A stretch of DNA of 37,691 nucleotides from an uncultured Actinomycetes bacterium (lineage in GTDB: Bacteria > Actinomycetota > Actinomycetes > Nanopelagicales > Nanopelagicaceae): contig CAIJKC010000007.1 in assembly GCA_903821145.1 (NCBI GenBank), positions 1 through 37,691 on the forward strand, given 5' to 3'. Position numbers and translations under genes: made by a program. Of this stretch, positions 9,091-18,683 are shown piece after piece. Below the pieces are notes generated by a model. The model saw only the letters and a program-made list of their open reading frames with translations. It was not told the DNA's origin and did no database searches. Positions within the stretch are counted from its first letter, which is position 1, and each line of letters opens with the position of its first letter.

Positions 9091-9843
9091 TTACGGTGCT
9101 ACACGTCCAGATTTCTGGAATGCGCCGTATGTAATAGGCATAAGTCTGGCAAATTCGACTTCCATCTTCTCTGCAACCATCTCAATTTCACGCTGAGGGT
9201 AGCTTGGGAAGTGGGATCCCTCGCGCGCGGTACGCAATGAGAGGAAATTCATCAATGCTCGTGCATTCATCGTCACATACATCGATGAGTACAAAGTGAC
9301 GGGCAGAACGGCGCGGGCAACTTCACGTGCAACGCCGGCATCAAGCATCTTCTGATAATTGGCATAGGCCAGGGTGCAACTCTCTTTGATTGCATCCACA
9401 GTTAATTGGAATTGTTCCGGAGTGCCCTCAACGAATTCATAGGCGCCAGGCTTTCCGATCTGCACGAGGCGACGATCTTTGCTGGGGATATAGAAGACAG
9501 GGTTGAGTTCGCGATAGCGACCGCTCTCTTCGTTATAGGAAGCGATGCGATGGCGCATGAACTCACGGAAGACGAAGATAGGAGCTGAGATAAAGAAGGT
9601 CATTGATGTGTGCTCGAAGGGCGAACCATGTCGCTCGCGTGCAAGGTAGTTAATCAAACCTTCAGCGCGCGAAGCATCTTGCCCAACAGCATCCAGTGAT
9701 TGCTCACCGGCGGTTGAGACCCTTGCAGCCCAGATAACATCGGAGTCACTTGCGCTGGACTTCACGAGTTCAACACTCATGTCATCGCGGAAAATGATCG
9801 GCTTTGGGCTATCTGACGTCTCTTGGGCTTGTGCTTCACTCAT
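9091..9843 (-). CDS. thyX: FAD-dependent thymidylate synthase
   Basis: A 250-residue flavin-dependent thymidylate synthase, which makes dTMP from dUMP using methylene-tetrahydrofolate and NADPH. The ThyX signature RHRxxSxNxxSxRY is complete at residues 97-110 (RHRIASYNEESGRY). The first 20 residues look like a variable extension. An internal ATG at residue 22 is an alternative start, but neither start has a clear ribosome-binding site. It is divergent from azlC, with only about 56 bp between start codons, so both promoters must be in that space. The thyX–dapA–rnj order is typical of actinobacteria. Confidence 0.95.
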   Translation of the reverse strand: MSEAQAQETSDSPKPIIFRDDMSVELVKSSASDSDVIWAARVSTAGEQSLDAVGQDASRAEGLINYLARERHGSPFEHTSMTFFISAPIFVFREFMRHRIASYNEESGRYRELNPVFYIPSKDRRLVQIGKPGAYEFVEGTPEQFQLTVDAIKESCTLAYANYQKMLDAGVAREVARAVLPVTLYSSMYVTMNARALMNFLSLRTAREGSHFPSYPQREIEMVAEKMEVEFARLMPITYGAFQKSGRVAP

Positions 9844-9899
9844 GGGCGCAATTTATCCACCCACTAGGGATACTGGCGGTATTAAGGCAGAATATCGGC
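9844..9899. promoter_or_regulatory. Divergent thyX/azlC promoter region (by position)
   Basis: This 56-bp space separates the divergent thyX and azlC starts and is AT-richer than its flanks. Candidate -10-like elements are TATTAA near 9880 for azlC and GGATAAAT near 9850-9857 on the minus strand for thyX. Neither has a convincing -35. The assignment rests on gene orientation rather than on motifs. Confidence 0.35.
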
Positions 9900-10541
9900 G
9901 TGTCAGTGAAGCGCGATTCCTTTAGCCTCTCCTTCGCGGTTGGGGCCTACGGCACCGCCTTCGGTGCGGCGAGTGCTACCGCTCACTTCTCGATCCTGCA
10001 GACCTGTCTGCTCTCGCTGCTGACTTTCTCGGGCGCATCACAATTCGCCGTCATTGGAGTCGTTGGAGCGGGAGGAAGTGCGCTCTCCGCGATTGCAACT
10101 GCCTCTCTGCTTGGAACTCGTAATGCTCTCTATGGCATCCGTATGGCACCGATATTGAAGGTAAAGGGATTCAAACGAATCGTTGCTGCCCAGCTCACGA
10201 TTGATGAGTCCACCGCTATTGCAACAGCCCAAGATAATGAGAAGGATCAAATTACAGGTTTCTGGCATACCGGCTTTGGTGTCTTTATCTTCTGGAATAT
10301 CTTCACCCTCCTTGGCGCACTTGGTGCCCAGGCAATTGGTAATCCATCCGCCTGGGGGTTAGATGCTGCAGTTCCCGCTGCCTTTATTGCTTTGGTCTGG
10401 CCGCGCCTGGTTGATAAGAAAACGAGATTAATCGCAGTGGGGGCGATTGCGCTCTCACTCGTTCTTGTTCCTTTCACACCTGCGGGTCTTCCCATCATTA
10501 CCACTTCACTTCTTGCAATAGTTGTGGGGTGGCGAGCATGA
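9900..10541 (+). CDS. azlC: AzlC-family branched-chain amino acid permease, large subunit
   Basis: A 213-residue polytopic membrane protein. AzlC with AzlD forms an exporter of branched-chain amino acids and analogues. Family features are the early FAVGAYGTAFGAAS region, the LLTFSGASQFAVIGVVGAG motif (about 40-58), the RNALYGIRMAP stretch and several hydrophobic helices. The frame stays open upstream to 9804, but that would overlap thyX by 40 bp. GTG 9900 (GTG TCA GTG AAG), 12 bases after an AAGG, is the better start. It is one of only two convincing plus-strand genes in the window and overlaps azlD by 4 bp. The substrate is inferred from the family. Confidence 0.88.
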   Translation: MSVKRDSFSLSFAVGAYGTAFGAASATAHFSILQTCLLSLLTFSGASQFAVIGVVGAGGSALSAIATASLLGTRNALYGIRMAPILKVKGFKRIVAAQLTIDESTAIATAQDNEKDQITGFWHTGFGVFIFWNIFTLLGALGAQAIGNPSAWGLDAAVPAAFIALVWPRLVDKKTRLIAVGAIALSLVLVPFTPAGLPIITTSLLAIVVGWRA

Positions 10542-10849
10542 GCACTCAATGGATCGCCGTTATTGGAACCTGCGCATTCGCCTTCATTTTAAAATTTGTT
10601 GGGCATAGCCTTCCTGAAAAGTGGTTGGCTCATCCACGAATTGGCCGTATCAACGCCCTGATCCCGATCGTTTTGCTCACTGCGCTCGTAACAATTAATT
10701 CAGTCACAGTGAAAACGAAGATTGTCATTGATCATCGCATGGCTGGCCTTGGTGTGGCGATTATTGCGCTCTACTTTAAATTGCCGTTCCCTGTGATCGT
10801 TCTTGGCGCTGCCGTTGGATCGGCGATTGCCTACCACTTTAGCCACTAG
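10538..10849 (+). CDS. azlD: AzlD-family branched-chain amino acid transport protein, small subunit
   Basis: A 103-residue membrane protein with three to four hydrophobic helices and the AzlD pattern of a conserved central LTALVTINS-like helix. Its ATG overlaps the azlC TGA (ATGA at 10538-10541), with GGGGTGG about 6 bases upstream. A GTG three codons earlier is less likely. AzlD is needed with AzlC for export in characterised systems. It ends 14 bp before the convergent mycoredoxin-like gene, and no terminator fits in that space. Confidence 0.87.
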   Translation: MSTQWIAVIGTCAFAFILKFVGHSLPEKWLAHPRIGRINALIPIVLLTALVTINSVTVKTKIVIDHRMAGLGVAIIALYFKLPFPVIVLGAAVGSAIAYHFSH

Positions 10850-10863
10850 GAGATACAGAGTTG

Positions 10864-11115
10864 TTAGAGAATGGAGAGCGCCTCAAGCTTTGCCTTAAGG
10901 TCATTATCTGAAGGTTCAGTGAGATGGGTGCCATCTTCAAAGACAATCACTGGAATTGACTGGGCTCCCCCGTTAATCTCAACAACCTTTGCGGCGGCGG
11001 TGAGATCCTTCTCAACATCGACGTAGGTGAAGGCAACATCATTTTCTTCCATGAAGCGCTTACTGCGACGGCAATCTCCGCACCAATCTGCACCATACAT
11101 AGTTACTGCAGCCAT
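10864..11115 (-). CDS. Mycoredoxin-1-like glutaredoxin-fold protein
   Basis: An 83-residue thioredoxin/glutaredoxin-fold protein. The active site is WCGDC (C12, C15). The conserved cis-proline region is SIPVIVFEDG, followed by THLTEPSDNDLKAKL near the C-terminus. The pattern matches actinobacterial mycoredoxin-1, whose NGG-x2-x(V/I)P and DG-x2-LT-xPS segments are very similar; Mycobacterium has WCGYC. Mycoredoxin reduces protein–mycothiol mixed disulfides using mycothiol. The ATG at 11113-11115 is chosen because AAAGGAG lies about 6 bases upstream. A longer frame extending to 11178 would overlap dapB and lacks such a site. It lies 31 bp after dapB. Confidence 0.85.
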   Translation of the reverse strand: MAAVTMYGADWCGDCRRSKRFMEENDVAFTYVDVEKDLTAAAKVVEINGGAQSIPVIVFEDGTHLTEPSDNDLKAKLEALSIL

Positions 11116-11146
11116 TTTTAACTCCTTTGTTTGATCGTGTGAAATA

Positions 11147-13164
<2,018 letters not shown>

Positions 13165-13177
13165 TAAATCAGATCAG

Positions 13178-15394
13178 TTATTCAGATTTTTCTGAAGCAG
13201 CAGATGAAAGTGTTCCATCAGGCATAACAGCGACCAAAGAGAACTTGCCCTTTGGATCGATCTCTGCGATTTCAACTTCAATCTTCTCGCCGACCTTCAT
13301 GACCTCTTCGAGGTTCTCAATGCGCTTTCCACCATGCATCTTGCGGATCTGCGAGATATGGAGCAAGCCATCTTTACCAGGAACGAGTGAGATAAAGGCA
13401 CCGAAGGTTGCAAGCTTCACAACGGAACCGTTGAAGCGCTCGCCAACCTTTGGAACTACAGGGTTTGCGATAGCTTCGATCATTGCCTTTGCAGCCTCAG
13501 CCTGTGAGCCTTCGAGTGCGCCGATGTAGATCGTTCCATCATCTTCGATTGTGATATCAGCACCAGTATCGCCTTGGATCTGGTTGATCATCTTGCCCTT
13601 AGGTCCAATGATCGCACCGATAAGGTCAACTGGGACCTTGATCGAGATGATACGTGGAGCCAAGAGGCTCATCTCATCTGGAACATCGATTGCTGAGAGC
13701 ATGATGTCGAGAATTGAAAGACGGGCTTCCTTCGCTTGGAGAAGCGCTGCAGCAAGAACTGAGGCAGGGATTCCATCAAGCTTGGTATCGAGCTGGAGTG
13801 CTGTAACAAATTCCTTTGTACCGGCAACCTTGAAGTCCATATCTCCGAATGCATCTTCTGCACCGAGAATATCTGTCAAAGCTACGTACTCGGTCTTGCC
13901 ATCGACATCATCTGAAATCAGACCCATTGCGATACCTGCAACAGCGGCCTTGAGTGGCACACCAGCATTGAGCAATGACATTGTTGATGCGCAAACAGAA
14001 CCCATTGAAGTGGATCCATTTGAACCAAGGGCTTCAGAGACCTGACGGATTGCGTAAGGGAACTCTTCACGGGTTGGAAGAACTGGAAGAAGGGCACGCT
14101 CAGCAAGAGCACCGTGGCCGATTTCGCGACGCTTAGGTGATCCAACACGACCAGTCTCGCCTACTGAGTAAGGAGGGAAGTTGTAGTTGTGCATGTAGCG
14201 CTTATTTGTCTCAGGGCTCAATGTGTCGAGCATCTGTTCCATCTTCAGCATGTTAAGAGTGGTAACTCCAAGAATCTGAGTCTCGCCACGCTCGAAAATC
14301 GCTGAACCGTGTACACGAGGGATAACTTCTACCTCTGCGGTAATTGCACGGATATCGCGCAATCCACGTCCATCGATACGAATCTTCTCGCGAAGAACAC
14401 GCTGGCGAACAACCTTCTTTGTCACTGAACGAATCGCTGCAGAAACTTCTTTCTCGCGTCCTTCGAACTGTGGGTTTACTGACTCTTTGATTGCTTCGTT
14501 AGCAGCATCGAGTGCGAGTTCGCGCTCCTGCTTACCAGCAATGGTGAGCGCCTTAGCGATCGAATCCTTGCCAGCTGCTTCAACAACCTTGTAGACATCA
14601 TCTTGGTAATCAAGGAAGACAGGGAATTCGCCAGTTGGCTTTGCAGCAACCTTTGCGAGCTCTAGCTGTGCTTCACAGAGAATACGGATAAATGGCTTTG
14701 CAGCATCAAGTCCTTGTCCAACAACCTCTTCAGTAGGAGCGCCTGCGCCACCCTTGATGAGATTAATAGTCTGAGTTGTTGCTTCTGCTTCAACCATCAT
14801 GATTGCAACGTCACCATCAGAGATGCGTCCTGCAACGACCATGTCGAAGGTAGCCTTCTCAAGATCAGAGTGGTTAGGGAATGCAACCCATTGGCCTTCG
14901 ATAAGTGCTACGCGCACTCCACCGATTGGACCTGAGAATGGCAATCCAGCGAGCTGAGTCGACATTGATGCAGCATTGATCGCAAGTACGTCGTACATGT
15001 GATCTGGATGCAGTGCCATCACTGTGACAACAATCTGAATTTCATTGCGAAGACCCTTAACAAATGATGGGCGCAATGGGCGGTCGATTAAACGACAGGT
15101 AAGGATTGCATCTTCTGAAGGGCGACCTTCGCGGCGGAAGAATGATCCTGGGATCTTTCCTGCTGCATACATACGCTCTTCAACATCCACTGTAAGTGGG
15201 AAGAAGTCGAATTGATCCTTTGGGTTCTTTGACGCAGTTGTTGCTGAAAGCAACATAGTCTCGTCATCGAGATATACGACAGCTGTTCCAGCTGCTTGCT
15301 TTGCGAGGCGGCCGGTTTCAAATCGGATCTCGCGCTTACCAAACTTGCCGTTATCAATCTTTGCAACGGCGAACTTCACATCTTGACCCTCCAT
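13178..15394 (-). CDS. pnp: Polynucleotide phosphorylase (PNPase/GPSI)
   Basis: A 738-residue 3'-5' phosphorolytic exoribonuclease and polymerase. It has two RNase PH-like domains (about 10-230 and 320-560), a KH domain with [19 protein letters not shown] (about residue 590-608), and a C-terminal S1 domain (about 645-715) including [13 protein letters not shown] 15394 is preferred because GGAG lies 6 bases upstream. The ATG four codons earlier (15406) is possible but has only a poor site. It follows rpsO after a 138-bp spacer with inverted repeats. The rpsO–pnp order is very widely conserved, and pnp is often controlled by processing in this spacer. Confidence 0.96.
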   Translation of the reverse strand: MEGQDVKFAVAKIDNGKFGKREIRFETGRLAKQAAGTAVVYLDDETMLLSATTASKNPKDQFDFFPLTVDVEERMYAAGKIPGSFFRREGRPSEDAILTCRLIDRPLRPSFVKGLRNEIQIVVTVMALHPDHMYDVLAINAASMSTQLAGLPFSGPIGGVRVALIEGQWVAFPNHSDLEKATFDMVVAGRISDGDVAIMMVEAEATTQTINLIKGGAGAPTEEVVGQGLDAAKPFIRILCEAQLELAKVAAKPTGEFPVFLDYQDDVYKVVEAAGKDSIAKALTIAGKQERELALDAANEAIKESVNPQFEGREKEVSAAIRSVTKKVVRQRVLREKIRIDGRGLRDIRAITAEVEVIPRVHGSAIFERGETQILGVTTLNMLKMEQMLDTLSPETNKRYMHNYNFPPYSVGETGRVGSPKRREIGHGALAERALLPVLPTREEFPYAIRQVSEALGSNGSTSMGSVCASTMSLLNAGVPLKAAVAGIAMGLISDDVDGKTEYVALTDILGAEDAFGDMDFKVAGTKEFVTALQLDTKLDGIPASVLAAALLQAKEARLSILDIMLSAIDVPDEMSLLAPRIISIKVPVDLIGAIIGPKGKMINQIQGDTGADITIEDDGTIYIGALEGSQAEAAKAMIEAIANPVVPKVGERFNGSVVKLATFGAFISLVPGKDGLLHISQIRKMHGGKRIENLEEVMKVGEKIEVEIAEIDPKGKFSLVAVMPDGTLSSAASEKSE

Positions 15395-15437
15395 GGGTCG
15401 CTCCATTTCTTACCGTTCACACGCACCAGTAATGGAT

Positions 15438-15449
15438 CTTCGATCGAAG
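15438..15449. repeat. 12-bp palindrome in the rpsO–pnp spacer
   Basis: CTTCGATCGAAG is a perfect palindrome about 45 bp upstream of the pnp start. As RNA it could form at best a short hairpin. It adds to the stem-loop at 15459-15477 in the same spacer and could be part of a processing or autoregulatory site. Function is not established. Confidence 0.35.
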
Positions 15450-15458
15450 CCCGCGCTC

Positions 15459-15477
15459 CACTGTCTTTAGACAAGTG
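15459..15477 (-). promoter_or_regulatory. Stem-loop in the rpsO–pnp spacer
   Basis: On the minus strand CACTTGTC, TAAA, GACAGTG folds with CACT pairing AGTG and GTC pairing GAC around a UAAA loop, with one bulged base. It lies between the rpsO stop and the pnp start. In enterobacteria a hairpin in this position is cut by RNase III and allows PNPase autocontrol. Whether this one works the same way is inference. There is no U-run after it, so it is not a terminator. Confidence 0.35.
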
Positions 15478-15532
15478 TGCGAAAGCCACTACCGAGGACC
15501 GACTAACTGATGTGAGGAAGGCGTTTACTAAA

Positions 15533-15802
15533 TTAGCGGCGAATACCGAGCTTTTCGATAATCGCTCTGTAGCGTGTTACATCAGTCTTTGCGAGGTACT
15601 GCAAGATACGGCGACGCTTACCGACCATGAGCAAGAGGCCACGACGGTTGTGGTGGTCGTTCTTGTTGGTCTTGAGGTGTTCTGTAACTTCTTCAATTCG
15701 CTTTGAAAGCAATGCGATCTGAGTCTCTGGGCTTCCTGTGTCAGTGGCAGAAGCGCCGTATTTTGCGATGATCTCTTTTTTCTCTGCTGGCTGTAGAGCC
15801 AT
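15533..15802 (-). CDS. rpsO: 30S ribosomal protein S15
   Basis: An 89-residue S15, which binds the central domain of 16S rRNA early in 30S assembly. The family core is clear: [16 protein letters not shown] at about 21-36, then [18 protein letters not shown] at about 50-67. AAGGAG lies 6 bases before the ATG. Directly upstream is a small inverted repeat (15822-15837), where S15 autoregulation often acts. Gene order with pnp is the common bacterial one. Confidence 0.97.
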   Translation of the reverse strand: MALQPAEKKEIIAKYGASATDTGSPETQIALLSKRIEEVTEHLKTNKNDHHNRRGLLLMVGKRRRILQYLAKTDVTRYRAIIEKLGIRR

Positions 15803-15821
15803 GGGGCACTCCTTGTACTGT

Positions 15822-15837
15822 CACGAGGGCCTCGGTG
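15822..15837 (-). promoter_or_regulatory. Small stem-loop in the rpsO leader
   Basis: On the minus strand CAC-C-GAG, GCC loop, CTC-GTG gives a six-pair stem with one bulge, ending about 8 bases before the AAGGAG of rpsO. S15 represses its own mRNA through leader structures in several bacteria, although the folds differ between groups. Here only the position and the pairing are seen; binding is inference. Confidence 0.3.
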
Positions 15838-15898
15838 TGATTCACGAAGGCACAATTACTCGCTTTGATGTGTGGCTGAGTCTACCCAAGGGGCCTGA

Positions 15899-16507
15899 TC
15901 AGGCGAAATCGGGGCCACCTTTACGCGCACGCTTGAGTTCATAGAAGCCTGGAACCTCAAGACAGAGGGCTAATCCATCCCAAAGCCGGCCAGCTTGCTC
16001 CCCCTTAGGTGCTGGTGAGATCACTGGGCCAAAGAAGGCCGCTTCGCCAATGGCGACCACTGGTGTGCCAACATCATTTCCGACAAGAGAGATAGCTCGG
16101 TCATGACTTGCAATCATGGGTGCGTTCCAGGCTTCATTGCTCGCCTCGCCGAGAAGTTCGGCTGGGAGTCCGGCTTCAGCGATCGCCTGCGCTAATAGCT
16201 CATCGCTCACCTTCTCTTTCTTGAGGTGGATGCGATTTCCGAGAGCTGTGTAAAGGGCGATGACGGCGTCATTGCCATGCTTCTCCTTTACTGCCGCGAC
16301 GAGTCGAACAGCGTTCCACGAACGTTCAAAGGCCGCCTTGTGAGCGTCATCCATTTCGCGATCTTTGTTGAGTTGAGCAAGACTCATAATGTTCCAGGTG
16401 ACTTCAAGATCTCGCACTGCAGATGCTTCCAATAACCAGCGAGAGGTAATCCATGCAAAGGGGCAGATTGGGTCAAACCACATATCAACTTTTTGGGCAG
16501 TAGCCAT
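15899..16507 (-). CDS. DsbA-family oxidoreductase, Rv2466c-like (mycothiol-dependent nitroreductase family)
   Basis: A 202-residue thioredoxin-fold protein with a helical insertion, of the DsbA/FrnE type. The opening WFDPICPFAWITSRW (10-24), the LYTALGNRIH segment (about 86-95), DVGTPVVAIGEAAFFGPV (about 144-161) and the final FYELKRARKGGPDF closely resemble mycobacterial Rv2466c. That protein is a mycothiol-dependent reductase with a CPWC active site. Here the motif is CPFA, so C15 is kept but the second cysteine is Ala18. The protein should therefore use a monothiol mechanism with mycothiol or act only as a carrier. It lies 11 bp after ribF. Confidence 0.82.
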   Translation of the reverse strand: MATAQKVDMWFDPICPFAWITSRWLLEASAVRDLEVTWNIMSLAQLNKDREMDDAHKAAFERSWNAVRLVAAVKEKHGNDAVIALYTALGNRIHLKKEKVSDELLAQAIAEAGLPAELLGEASNEAWNAPMIASHDRAISLVGNDVGTPVVAIGEAAFFGPVISPAPKGEQAGRLWDGLALCLEVPGFYELKRARKGGPDFA

Positions 16508-16518
16508 TTTTTCTCTCC

Positions 16519-17388
16519 TTAGTTGCCTTGGGTAAGTTCTCGAGCTTTATTGCAGTCATCTTTCATCTGTTCAAGTAATGGATCAAGTCCATCAAATTTA
16601 AGTGTGTCACGCAGGCGCCAACCAAACTCGAGCTTTGCCTCTTGATCATATAAATCTAAACCTGTTTGATCCAGCGCATATGCCTCAACTTGGCGACCAC
16701 GCACTCCAGGGAAAGTTGGATTGGTGCCAATGGAAATCGCAGCGGGCCAGCGATCTGCTCCGACTTCAAGCCAGCCGGCATAGACACCATCTGCTGGAAT
16801 CGTTGCATCATCGCCCAAGCCGATATTCGCTGTTGGGTAGCCAATGGTGCGACCACGCTTCTCGCCATGAACAACGGGGCCACGAAGATAGAAACGACGA
16901 GTCAGCAATTCATTAGCCCGTTCGATATCGCCATCTTTAATGAGCGCCCTGATGCGTGATGAAGAAATAGCTGAACCGCGGTTCTCTGAGAGCTTGACTG
17001 CGCTCACACCAAAACTCTTGCCGCAATTTTTAAGATACTCGACATTACCCGCAGCCTTATTTCCAAAGGTGAAGTTCTCCCCCACTGTCACATGGCTTGC
17101 GTGCAGCTGATCGAGCAGAACTTCTTCAATAAATTGATCAGGGCTCTTGGTGGCAAAATCGCGAGTGAACTCAAGGATGACAACTTCTAGTGCTCCGTGC
17201 TGCTTTAAAAGTGTGATGCGATCTGCCAGTGGTAGGAGCATGGATGGTGTGCGCTCTGGCGCAAAGACTGACGTGGGATGAGGATCAAAGGTCAGCACAG
17301 TCACGGGGCCATGTTTGCCGGCTTCAGCAATGATCTCCTGATGGCCAGCATGCACGCCATCAAAGATTCCAATTGCAACTGATCTCAT
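16519..17388 (-). CDS. ribF: Bifunctional riboflavin kinase/FAD synthetase
   Basis: A 289-residue enzyme that makes FMN and then FAD from riboflavin. The N-terminal nucleotidyltransferase domain begins with GIFDGVHAGH (7-16). ISSSRIRALIKDGDIERANELL is at about 142-163. The C-terminal flavokinase domain has GEKRGRTIGYPTANIG (about 175-190), GTNPTF and EFGWRLRDTLKFDGLD. It is separated by 4 bp from truB, the usual neighbour in bacteria. FAD is the cofactor of ThyX, also encoded here, but that link is only metabolic. Confidence 0.95.
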   Translation of the reverse strand: MRSVAIGIFDGVHAGHQEIIAEAGKHGPVTVLTFDPHPTSVFAPERTPSMLLPLADRITLLKQHGALEVVILEFTRDFATKSPDQFIEEVLLDQLHASHVTVGENFTFGNKAAGNVEYLKNCGKSFGVSAVKLSENRGSAISSSRIRALIKDGDIERANELLTRRFYLRGPVVHGEKRGRTIGYPTANIGLGDDATIPADGVYAGWLEVGADRWPAAISIGTNPTFPGVRGRQVEAYALDQTGLDLYDQEAKLEFGWRLRDTLKFDGLDPLLEQMKDDCNKARELTQGN

Positions 17389-17392
17389 CTTC

Positions 17393-18247
17393 TTATTCTT
17401 TCACAGCAACAAGTGTCGGTGCAGCCAGCTCTTTGCCTGCATAATCTCGATTCTCAAGCAATGCCGCGAAGCTCCCATCCAGCGTGAGTGCAGCTACAGG
17501 ACCTGCGCCAGGATTGGCGGCAATCGTGCGACCAAAGCCAATTTCGATGAGCTCCTCATAGGTCAGTGTGCGAGTCGGCATCATGCGTGCAATCCCATGT
17601 GCAGTTGGTACGAGCTCGGCAGAATCAAGATCGGCACATTCATCAAGGGCAAAAGGTGAGACGAGAGTTCTGCGAAGAGCTATGAGGTGACCGCCTACCT
17701 TCAGTGCATCGCCTAGATCTCGTGCAATGGAGCGAATGTACGTACCGGCCGAACAGGTAACTGCGATATCGATCTCATCACCTCGAACCTGACGGACATC
17801 AATCTCATAGATTGTTACTTCCCGCTCCGGAATATCGACAACTTCCCCATCGCGCACACGCTGATGCGCACGCTTGCCATCAATTTTTATGGCAGAAACT
17901 GAGCTTGGGCGCTGCATGATGGTGCCAACAAATTTAGCTAATTCACGTGCAATCGTATCTTCGGTAATGCCAGAGGCATCTGCAGTAGAGATGACATCGC
18001 CCTCGCGATCATCAGTATGGGTTGCAATACCAAGTTTGATTGTTGCCTCATAGGATTTCTTGCCATCAACGACATATTGGAGAAGTTTCGTAGCATTACC
18101 TACGCCAAGAACCAGAACACCAGTTGCCATTGGATCTAGGGTGCCAGCATGACCAACCCGCTTCGTGCCACATTTCTTTCTCGCCTTTGCCACAACATCG
18201 TGTGAGGTCATTCCTGATGGCTTATCGACAAGAAGGAAGCCATTCAT
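17393..18247 (-). CDS. truB: tRNA pseudouridine-55 synthase
   Basis: A 284-residue pseudouridine synthase that modifies U55 in the T-loop of tRNAs. The catalytic motif GHAGTLDPMATGVL contains Asp38. KRAHQRVRDGE and the CSAGTYIRSIARDLG segment are the other conserved motifs. The order rbfA–truB–ribF is conserved from Gram-positives to proteobacteria. It lies 17 bp after rbfA. Confidence 0.96.
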   Translation of the reverse strand: MNGFLLVDKPSGMTSHDVVAKARKKCGTKRVGHAGTLDPMATGVLVLGVGNATKLLQYVVDGKKSYEATIKLGIATHTDDREGDVISTADASGITEDTIARELAKFVGTIMQRPSSVSAIKIDGKRAHQRVRDGEVVDIPEREVTIYEIDVRQVRGDEIDIAVTCSAGTYIRSIARDLGDALKVGGHLIALRRTLVSPFALDECADLDSAELVPTAHGIARMMPTRTLTYEELIEIGFGRTIAANPGAGPVAALTLDGSFAALLENRDYAGKELAAPTLVAVKE

Positions 18248-18264
18248 CTGCGAAGCCGCTCTTA

Positions 18265-18681
18265 CTATTCGTGTGACTTATAAGGGTTTGCATCGCCAAT
18301 CGGCTTTGCATTCTCACGAAGCTTTGCAAGTTCAGCATCAGCAGCTTTCACCTGACTCATCAGATCATTCATGGCAGAAGCCTGTTCTTGAAGGCCATCT
18401 GCGAAGAATTCGATCGAAGGAACGATACGAAGACCAAGTGCCTTGCCGACTTCACCGCGAAGCAATCCCTTTGAGGATGCGAGCGCGGCAGCGGTGCCGG
18501 CTTGCGCATCTTCATCTCCGAAGACGGTGTAGAAGATAGAGGCCTGCTGGAGATCACCTGTCACACGAACATCAGTGATCGTCACAAACCCAAGGCGCGG
18601 GTCTTTCACCCGAGTCTCGAGGGCTTGTGCGATCACCTCTTTAATGCGATCGGCGACTTTTAAGGCGCGATTAGATGCCAT
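18265..18681 (-). CDS. rbfA: Ribosome-binding factor A
   Basis: A 138-residue KH-type 30S maturation factor, needed for late 16S rRNA processing and cold growth. The N-terminal RVADRIKEVIAQALETRVKDP-like helix and the VRVTGDLQQASIFYTV strand are typical, as is the LRIVPSIEFFADGLQEQA segment near residue 85-102. It lies 2 bp after infB and shares its operon. Confidence 0.94.
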   Translation of the reverse strand: MASNRALKVADRIKEVIAQALETRVKDPRLGFVTITDVRVTGDLQQASIFYTVFGDEDAQAGTAAALASSKGLLRGEVGKALGLRIVPSIEFFADGLQEQASAMNDLMSQVKAADAELAKLRENAKPIGDANPYKSHE

Positions 18682-18683
18682 TC

